Below, piece by piece: positions 6,924-10,910 of a stretch of 10,910 bases of DNA (positions within the stretch are counted from its first letter, which is position 1; each line of letters begins with the position of its first letter). This stretch comes from Chloroflexota bacterium. Its GTDB lineage: Bacteria; Chloroflexota; Anaerolineae; B4-G1. The notes beneath the pieces are model-generated. The model saw nothing but the letters and a program-made list of their open reading frames with translations, had not been told where the DNA came from and did not search any database. Where the stretch lies: NCBI GenBank assembly GCA_003648085.1, contig QMOC01000032.1, positions 1 to 10,910 on the forward strand. The letters are read 5' to 3'. Made by a program: the position numbers and the translations under genes.

Positions 6924-7961
6924 TCATTGGGGGAAAGATTCGATGTATTCAAATAGCACAGGCAACGACGGCCCCAGATTCTCCGCCTTGCGGGTGACGC
7001 AGTTGTGTCCCTCGGCGTCGCAATCGTTGAACATCCCGTGCCAACCCCCCTCCTCCCGGATCAGCGCGTCCACCTGCCCTCCGTGAGCCTCGATGTAAGT
7101 GCGCATGTCCTCATCCATAACCTCGCACGTCATCCGGCTGGGGTCCACCGTGGAGACGTCGTTCTCACCACACCACATCCAGAAACGTGCGCCGGCCAGG
7201 GCATCGGCGGGTTGATTCTGGAGCGTCGGGTAGCCGGGGCCTGAGCACCCGGAGTCGGCGATGAAGGCCGAGAAGATCTGGCGGTCTGCCCGATCACGGA
7301 TCGCCACCGGCAGGCTCTGGGCCGACCCCCTGGAGAAGCCATGGTAAAAGACGTCGCTGCCGGCGACCGGGCAGTGGGCCTTCAGGTCATCCAGGACGGA
7401 TTGCAGGTTCTCGTAGATGACCCGGTCATCGTCGTAGTGGCCCGACTCCGGGTCGTAGTATTGCATGGCAACCAACGCCCAGGTGTGTGAGGTTGCCTGA
7501 TACCACTGATTGAGTGCCCATTCCGCACACCCACCGGTTCCATGGAGCGATATGATGACTTTGCGATCGGTGATGGTGTCCCAATTATCGGGGAACCAGG
7601 CGAGGTAGTACCGCCCCTCTCCGACGGGAAACACTCCACCCCCGCGCTTGAAGAGTTCTGCGCGGAAGAAAGACCAGTCGGGGCAGGCGATGGGCACCGT
7701 CAACTCCTCACTCGATGTGAGCCAATGGCGACAATCCTCCATAGTTGGCTCTCTCCGTGATATGGTCGGCTCCCTCTGTGGGACAGGGGTCTTGGTGACC
7801 GGTTCTACCGTCGGGCCTGGATCAGGAATTGGGGTTTCCGCGATCACATCACCGCCACCGGCGTCCTGATCCTTCACTCTAACTCCACCTGAGCAACTCA
7901 GGGACATCAGGTATAGGAGTACCAGGAGTGCCAGCCCAAGTGTGCGTTTTGATTTACTCAT
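6924..7961 (-). CDS. Lipoprotein alpha/beta hydrolase (serine esterase-like)
   Basis: A 345-residue exported enzyme. The signal segment (1-22) ends in SLSC with Cys23 a plausible but off-consensus lipidation site. A Pro/Thr-rich linker (about 40-72) follows. The hydrolase domain (about 105-345) shows an oxyanion-loop HGTGG (140-144), nucleophile elbow GFSRGSA (Ser210), an acid candidate Asp268 in CGENDVS and His308 in GGWHGMF, which together make a Ser-Asp-His triad. The HGxGG and GxSxG layout recalls feruloyl esterase or polyhydroxybutyrate depolymerase-type enzymes, but the substrate cannot be named. It is a paralogue of the hydrolase domain of the gene ending at 9416: both share the HGxGGCAE and GFSRGSA segments and four cysteines (here C145, C197, C264, C279), suggesting conserved disulfides. 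It is third in a minus-strand gene row, 76 bases after the C45 gene. Confidence 0.88.
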   Translation of the reverse strand: MSKSKRTLGLALLVLLYLMSLSCSGGVRVKDQDAGGGDVIAETPIPDPGPTVEPVTKTPVPQREPTISRREPTMEDCRHWLTSSEELTVPIACPDWSFFRAELFKRGGGVFPVGEGRYYLAWFPDNWDTITDRKVIISLHGTGGCAEWALNQWYQATSHTWALVAMQYYDPESGHYDDDRVIYENLQSVLDDLKAHCPVAGSDVFYHGFSRGSAQSLPVAIRDRADRQIFSAFIADSGCSGPGYPTLQNQPADALAGARFWMWCGENDVSTVDPSRMTCEVMDEDMRTYIEAHGGQVDALIREEGGWHGMFNDCDAEGHNCVTRKAENLGPSLPVLFEYIESFPQ

Positions 7962-7965
7962 TTGT

Positions 7966-7973
7966 CACCTCTC
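7966..7973 (-). promoter_or_regulatory. Ribosome binding site of the lipoprotein hydrolase
   Basis: On the minus strand GAGAGGTG lies just before the ATG at 7961 (AGG six bases from ATG), supporting that start and the complete signal peptide. Confidence 0.65.
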
Positions 7974-8037
7974 AATTGGACTTTGGGCAAATTGGGTAGA
8001 AATCGGCGAGATTAACCACTTCATAGTCGTGCTCCCC

Positions 8038-9402
8038 CTATTTATCCACTAAGTCCTCAAGGGGCATGAAGAGTTCCTTCCAGGTGAAGGAGGCCGGAGT
8101 TTGAGCGGGGGAGTGAGGGGCGTCCGCGCTCGGTCGGAAGGCGACGTGAATGGTCATGGCATCGGGTTCCACATAGACGCTCTGCTGGGCCACACCCCCC
8201 TTGTCGCAGGCGATGAGGACTCGCTGCATATCGGCTAGGTCGGTGACGCCTTCCTGAAGTGCGGCGACCATGGCATCGTATCTCCTGTCGCTCTCCCTCG
8301 TGGTCCTCGCGGAGGGCGAAATCTCCCGCTGCAAGAAGTGGTTAGTAGCCACAATCGCTTCGGTCAGCGGGTTACCGTGCAGCCGATTGTGCGAGGGCAG
8401 GCGGACGGTGACGCCCGTGTAGTCGTGCTCGATGACGAGGGCTACCTGGTCCGGCTGTGGATTATCCCACGAGGAGGTGCCCTGGGCAAACAGGAAGACA
8501 GACGAGCCGCAGCGGGGATATTCCTCGAACATCTCCGCGACCCGCGAGGCCAAGTCGGGGCCGGCGGCCTGCGCCTCCAGCACCAGGCGGGCGTGCATGC
8601 CGGCGTAACAGGGGCCGTCAACCGTGACCCACGGTGTCTCGGCCCCCTGGGGCATCTCGGCCACACCGGTCTCGTTCATCCCCCGCATGCAGGTCAGTGA
8701 CCCCACGGTGTTGGAGCAGGCGGTGCTCAGGCCATAGTCTGGTTGGCGCACCATCAGCAAGACGTAGTCGTGCAGCGGCCCTCTCTGACCCTGCTGGTTG
8801 CCCCCGACCCTGGTGTATCCGTCGCCGGTGACCGCTCCCCAAGCGGCGAAACTGCAGCAATCCCGGGGCAGGTCCAGCAGATCGGTGTGGGCGTTCAGCA
8901 GGGCAATCATATCGGCGTTCATCGTCACGCTGCCGGCCTCGATGCGCTCGTGGGTGATCTGCGGCAGTTCCCCCAGCGCGGCCTCCACCCCGCGCACCAT
9001 TGCCTCCATCTCCTCGCGGTAGCCCTCCGGCCAGAGGATGTATTGCTCCATCAGACCGAGCACTCGCTCATACGTCCATTCCCTGGGAAGGTTGGCGAAC
9101 ATGGTATCGAACAGGTGATGGCCGAAGAGTTCCGCCAGGTCGTCGGCCAGGAGATAGCCTTGAGCGTACCCCATTTCCTGATGGGAACCCCACACGCGGA
9201 GCACTCTCACGCCTTTGATCTCCTCGATGTAGCCGTTAACTTCTACCGTCTCCACCGGCGTGGTCGGTGCGGATTCCTGCGGGCTGGATGTCATAGTAGG
9301 TGACACGTTAGCAGGCGGGCCGCTGATCCCACATCCTATGACGACCAGGAGTAACACAAAAAGGGGCAGAATCATCAGGGACTTAACTTCTTTCGTCTTC
9401 AT
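8038..9402 (-). CDS. C45-family Ntn-hydrolase/acyltransferase lipoprotein
   Basis: A 454-residue exported protein. A hydrophobic signal (about 8-23) ends in VIGC with Cys24 the predicted lipid anchor, then a Ser/Thr/Pro-rich linker (25-52). The rest matches the C45 autoproteolytic acyltransferase/hydrolase family (acyl-CoA:6-aminopenicillanate acyltransferase-like): the early LRVWGSHQEMGYAQG (68-82), a helical region, then DCCSFAAWG (181-189), where family pattern makes Cys182 the likely nucleophile exposed by self-cleavage, with Cys183 a second candidate. Later family-like pieces are TGDGYTRVGGNQQ (192-204), GMNETG (241-246), TNHF (353-356) and SDRRY (371-375). Members cut or transfer acyl groups on amide bonds; the natural substrate is unknown. 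The usual GRN-type segment reads GGN here. Start ATG is supported by AAGAGAG upstream. It begins 13 bases after the transglutaminase/hydrolase gene, so it is probably in its operon. Confidence 0.85.
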   Translation of the reverse strand: MKTKEVKSLMILPLFVLLLVVIGCGISGPPANVSPTMTSSPQESAPTTPVETVEVNGYIEEIKGVRVLRVWGSHQEMGYAQGYLLADDLAELFGHHLFDTMFANLPREWTYERVLGLMEQYILWPEGYREEMEAMVRGVEAALGELPQITHERIEAGSVTMNADMIALLNAHTDLLDLPRDCCSFAAWGAVTGDGYTRVGGNQQGQRGPLHDYVLLMVRQPDYGLSTACSNTVGSLTCMRGMNETGVAEMPQGAETPWVTVDGPCYAGMHARLVLEAQAAGPDLASRVAEMFEEYPRCGSSVFLFAQGTSSWDNPQPDQVALVIEHDYTGVTVRLPSHNRLHGNPLTEAIVATNHFLQREISPSARTTRESDRRYDAMVAALQEGVTDLADMQRVLIACDKGGVAQQSVYVEPDAMTIHVAFRPSADAPHSPAQTPASFTWKELFMPLEDLVDK

Positions 9403-9415
9403 GGTTGTTACTCTC

Positions 9416-10910
9416 TTAAAAGTGATAGTCCACCATCACGGCGGGCAGGAAGACACGGAAACCGGGCGCGGCCGGCTCGATGGTGTCTATGTAGTCAAAC
9501 AGGGCCGTCAACGCCGGCCCCGGATCGCCCGGTTCGCCGGTGAGAAATATGCCGTGCCCCCCGGTGGGGTTTGTGTAGAAATCATCTATCGTTCCGTTGA
9601 GGTCAAGGATGATCTGTGCCATCCTCTCCATATCTATGCAGGTCTGGCCTTCGTGGTCCTGCTCACCGCAGTAGAGCCAGAAGCGGGCGCCGCTGTAAGC
9701 GTCCGGCGGCGCGTCTTCCAGGAATGGAGGTATCTCTCCGCCGGTCTCGGCGAACCCGGTTCCGGAGTCGGAGATGAATGTGGCGAAGGTTTTCGTTCCC
9801 TCGTCGGACCTATCCGTCATAGCCAGTTCAAAAGTTCTGGCAGAGCCCCTGGAGAACCCGTGCAATATCACGGGAACATCGTCAACCGGGCAATGGGTTT
9901 GCAACTGGCCAAGCGCGGTGTTCAGGTTCTCATAGATTTGGGAACTGTCGTCGAAGATCAAGTCTTCTGTGGAAGGGTCCTCCTCGGCGTACTGCAACGC
10001 GACTATGGCGTAATTGCGCTCACCGCTCAGTTCGGTCCACCAGCGGAACAGCGGTTCGGCGCACCCCCCGTTACCGTGGAGCGTCATCACCAACTTTCTG
10101 TTGGGCAGTTCATACCAGCCGTAGGGGAACCAGACGATGAAGAGCCGGTCATCGCCGACCGGGATGACGCCCCCGCCCATACTCTCCACGGAGTTCAGGA
10201 TACCGGTGTAGTCGTCACAGCCGTGATTTTCGTACTCCAGGCTGTGTTGCTCCCGCATCCAGGCCCAGCAGGAGGCAAGCGGATGTTGCATCTCTATCAC
10301 GTACCAGGTCAGGCTTTCCCCTGTCTCGGCGTTGCTCTGGGTAGTGGTGTAGGTGTGGACGACCCATTCGGGGTGGTTGGTCCAATGGGTGACGGAGAGG
10401 AGTTGGGTGTAGGTGATGCTTTCCACCGGCAGGGGGAAACTGATGATGAAGGAGCCCTGCAACGGCACGTTGGTCAGGTCCACGCTGAAACCACGGGAGT
10501 AGAGCCAGTAGTGGGGTTGGTTCGGCGATACACCACCTGGGGTCACGACACCGGTAGCGGCGAAGGTCGCCAAGTCGGCCTGCGCCTGGGCCAGCCCGGC
10601 GGATGTGGCTGTATAGCAGTGCGAAGCACCATAGTGCTCCCACCACAGGGCCGGCTCTTCGGTCCACCAGTCCAGGTGAATCGGCGCGTCGGCGTCGGGG
10701 CTCCAGAAGCCGATTTTGTGCTCCTCGGCGGCCGGGAAGTGGGCCCACAGGTCGCCGCTTTCCGTGTAGGCACTGCGCCCGGCGGCAGTGTCCATGTTGG
10801 CCCAGAAGCCGGAGCCGTCGGGGGGTGGCCCCCACCACTGGGTGACCGGGTGGGCCATCAGCGGGGCGGGGCGGGCGGGGATGCCCAGCGCCCGCAGTAG
10901 GGCCGTGGTC
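9416..10910 (-). CDS. Secreted multidomain protein: transglutaminase-like tail plus alpha/beta hydrolase (5' partial)
   Basis: The frame is open to the window edge, so the N-terminus is missing; the Met at 10858 is probably internal. Just upstream of it the sequence reads ALLRALGIPARPA, typical of the segment after the catalytic Cys in transglutaminase-like domains; that Cys lies outside the window. Counting from Met 10858, residues about 1-110 are Trp-rich, about 110-200 are beta-rich and unassigned, and about 220-465 form an alpha/beta hydrolase domain: HGNGG (261-265), GFSRGSA with Ser336, Asp401 in CGEQDHE and His435 in GGHGIF. Four cysteines (C266, C323, C397, C407) match those of the paralogue ending at 6924. 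The protein ends in FRVFLPAVMVDYHF, like C-terminal tails of secreted Anaerolineae proteins; that comparison is from memory. It is first of three minus-strand genes here. The fusion suggests a two-step enzyme on an extracellular peptide or ester substrate. Confidence 0.8.
   Translation of the reverse strand, partial: TTALLRALGIPARPAPLMAHPVTQWWGPPPDGSGFWANMDTAAGRSAYTESGDLWAHFPAAEEHKIGFWSPDADAPIHLDWWTEEPALWWEHYGASHCYTATSAGLAQAQADLATFAATGVVTPGGVSPNQPHYWLYSRGFSVDLTNVPLQGSFIISFPLPVESITYTQLLSVTHWTNHPEWVVHTYTTTQSNAETGESLTWYVIEMQHPLASCWAWMREQHSLEYENHGCDDYTGILNSVESMGGGVIPVGDDRLFIVWFPYGWYELPNRKLVMTLHGNGGCAEPLFRWWTELSGERNYAIVALQYAEEDPSTEDLIFDDSSQIYENLNTALGQLQTHCPVDDVPVILHGFSRGSARTFELAMTDRSDEGTKTFATFISDSGTGFAETGGEIPPFLEDAPPDAYSGARFWLYCGEQDHEGQTCIDMERMAQIILDLNGTIDDFYTNPTGGHGIFLTGEPGDPGPALTALFDYIDTIEPAAPGFRVFLPAVMVDYHF

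Noticed and set aside
6778..7086. A 102-codon + strand open frame
   Set aside because: It begins in the palindromic repeat and runs antisense to the hydrolase C-terminus; no family-like sequence.
9260..10900. A 546-codon open frame on the + strand
   Set aside because: It lies antisense to the transglutaminase/hydrolase gene and the start of the C45 gene, both of which have clear family motifs. Its own translation is Gly/Val/Arg-rich with no recognisable domain; long antisense frames are common in GC-rich DNA.

Overview
The window is GC-rich bacterial DNA, most likely from a member of the Chloroflexota (Anaerolineae or a close relative). That placement is an inference. It rests on the C-terminal tail FRVFLPAVMV of one exported enzyme, which resembles the YLPLVxR-type tails I associate with secreted Anaerolineae proteins, on small palindromic repeats with a GTAGTA-N4-CTTCAG core, and on a heptanucleotide low-complexity tract. 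No rRNA, tRNA, CRISPR array, transposase or phage gene was seen.

Left part (1-5703, + strand): the window opens inside hppA, a membrane-bound proton-pumping pyrophosphatase with the K+-independent signature. After 28 bases comes a double-GAF sensor with a histidine-kinase-like C-terminus whose ATP-binding boxes are missing. A receiver-histidine kinase hybrid follows, its GTG start one base after the sensor's stop. A palindromic repeat, perhaps also a terminator, separates these from a receiver protein with a helical, TPR-like tail. None of the three signalling proteins has a DNA-binding domain, so the output is probably protein-protein contact. The layout suggests that the ATP-less sensor and the intact hybrid kinase work as a pair and pass phosphate to the small receiver. 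Tight spacing puts hppA in the same transcription unit as the first two.

Middle (5704-6923): a lipoprotein of the phosphodiester glycosidase (NAGPA/DUF2233) family lies on + . Its signal peptide is encoded by a run of 7-base repeats, so the protein itself shows a 7-residue period. A 195-base gene-free stretch between convergent genes follows and holds a second palindromic repeat.

Right part (6924-10910, - strand): three genes in a row encode predicted cell-surface or secreted hydrolases. In transcription order they are (1) a partial protein with the tail of a transglutaminase-like domain, a middle region and an alpha/beta hydrolase domain; (2) a C45-type Ntn-hydrolase lipoprotein; (3) a lipoprotein alpha/beta hydrolase that is a paralogue of the end of the first. 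Two related serine hydrolases thus flank an unrelated cysteine Ntn-hydrolase. This looks like a small exported degradation or acyl-transfer cluster with unknown substrate. I found no clearly novel defence or mobile system. The most unusual points are the repeat-encoded signal peptide, the degenerate kinase paired with an intact hybrid, and the twin-hydrolase/C45 cluster.
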